A DNA stretch of 5,466 nt. Origin: Armatimonadota bacterium (GTDB taxonomy: Bacteria; Armatimonadota; Zipacnadia; Zipacnadales; UBA11051). The DNA lies in NCBI GenBank assembly GCA_003542955.1, contig DPJP01000188.1, forward strand, positions 1 to 5,466, written 5' to 3'. Both the position numbers and the translations under genes were made by a program. The notes under the pieces were generated by a model that saw nothing but the letters and a program-made list of their open reading frames with translations, ran no database searches and was not told where the DNA came from. Positions 5,436 through 5,466 of this stretch are shown here, piece after piece (position 1 is the stretch's first letter; each line of letters opens with the position of its first letter).

Positions 5436-5466
5436 ATGCCACGCATTGCGCGCGTCATTGTGCCGG
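5436..5466 (+). CDS. REP-associated transposase copy 3, N-terminal fragment (runs off window)
   Basis: Only the first ten codons are in the window. They encode MPRIARVIVP, identical to the start of the other two copies. The position relative to the terminal repeat and promoter boxes also matches. Whether the gene is intact cannot be judged from this window. Confidence 0.8.
   Translation, partial: MPRIARVIVP

Larger units (their letters stand above)
5245..5466 (+). mobile_element. REP-associated transposase element, copy 3 (right part off window)
   Basis: This is the left end of a third element in the same orientation as copies 1 and 2. It contains the terminal repeat, a recognisable left subterminal region (CAGAA--GCCA after the repeat, GGCTACCGCC near 5325, CAATTG exactly 60 bases before the ATG), the promoter-like boxes and the first ten transposase codons. 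The subterminal DNA is much more divergent than between copies 1 and 2, so it belongs to a different sub-lineage. Together with 5200-5244 it fills the gene-free stretch after the second LTD gene. Confidence 0.8.

Overview
The window is GC-rich bacterial DNA with two kinds of content. The first is a set of related IS200/IS605-superfamily (HUH/Y1, REP-associated type) transposase elements at both edges. The second, between them, is a three-gene block of secreted or cell-surface proteins, all on the + strand. The organism cannot be named from sequence alone. The large Asp/Asn-rich surface protein, the lamin-tail-domain (LTD) secreted proteins and the REP-type transposases suggest an environmental Gram-negative bacterium, perhaps of the Planctomycetota/PVC or a similar uncultured lineage. 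That placement is a guess.

Positions 1-1309 hold two element copies in tandem and in the same direction. Copy 1 (1-390, continuing off the left edge) is cut after 98 codons. Copy 2 (391-1309) is complete: a 236-residue transposase with HVH and YIELNPVRAG motifs, bounded by perfect 20-bp inverted repeats AATTCCGGGGACACCATACT. Copy 1 ends on the base before copy 2 begins, and its stop codon is formed across that junction. A third copy begins near the right edge (repeat 5245-5264, ATG at 5436) and runs off the window. All three copies have a promoter-like TATGGT box six bases before the ATG, which would give leaderless transcripts.

Positions 1310-5199 hold the passenger genes. The first open frame (to 3062) is the 3' part of a large Asp/Asn-rich surface protein with a C39-like cysteine-peptidase domain and a calcium-binding-type aspartate repeat. 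Its native 5' end is missing, and homologous-looking coding sequence begins just after copy 2's right inverted repeat. Two tandem paralogues follow at 3082-4131 and 4165-5199. Each has a signal peptide, an LTD and a C-terminal fibronectin-III-like domain, and they are spaced as an operon behind the first frame.

The transposon copies thus bracket, and at the left boundary have truncated, a secreted-protein locus. No RNA gene, CRISPR array or convincing terminator was found. Positions 5200-5435 contain no gene, only element ends.
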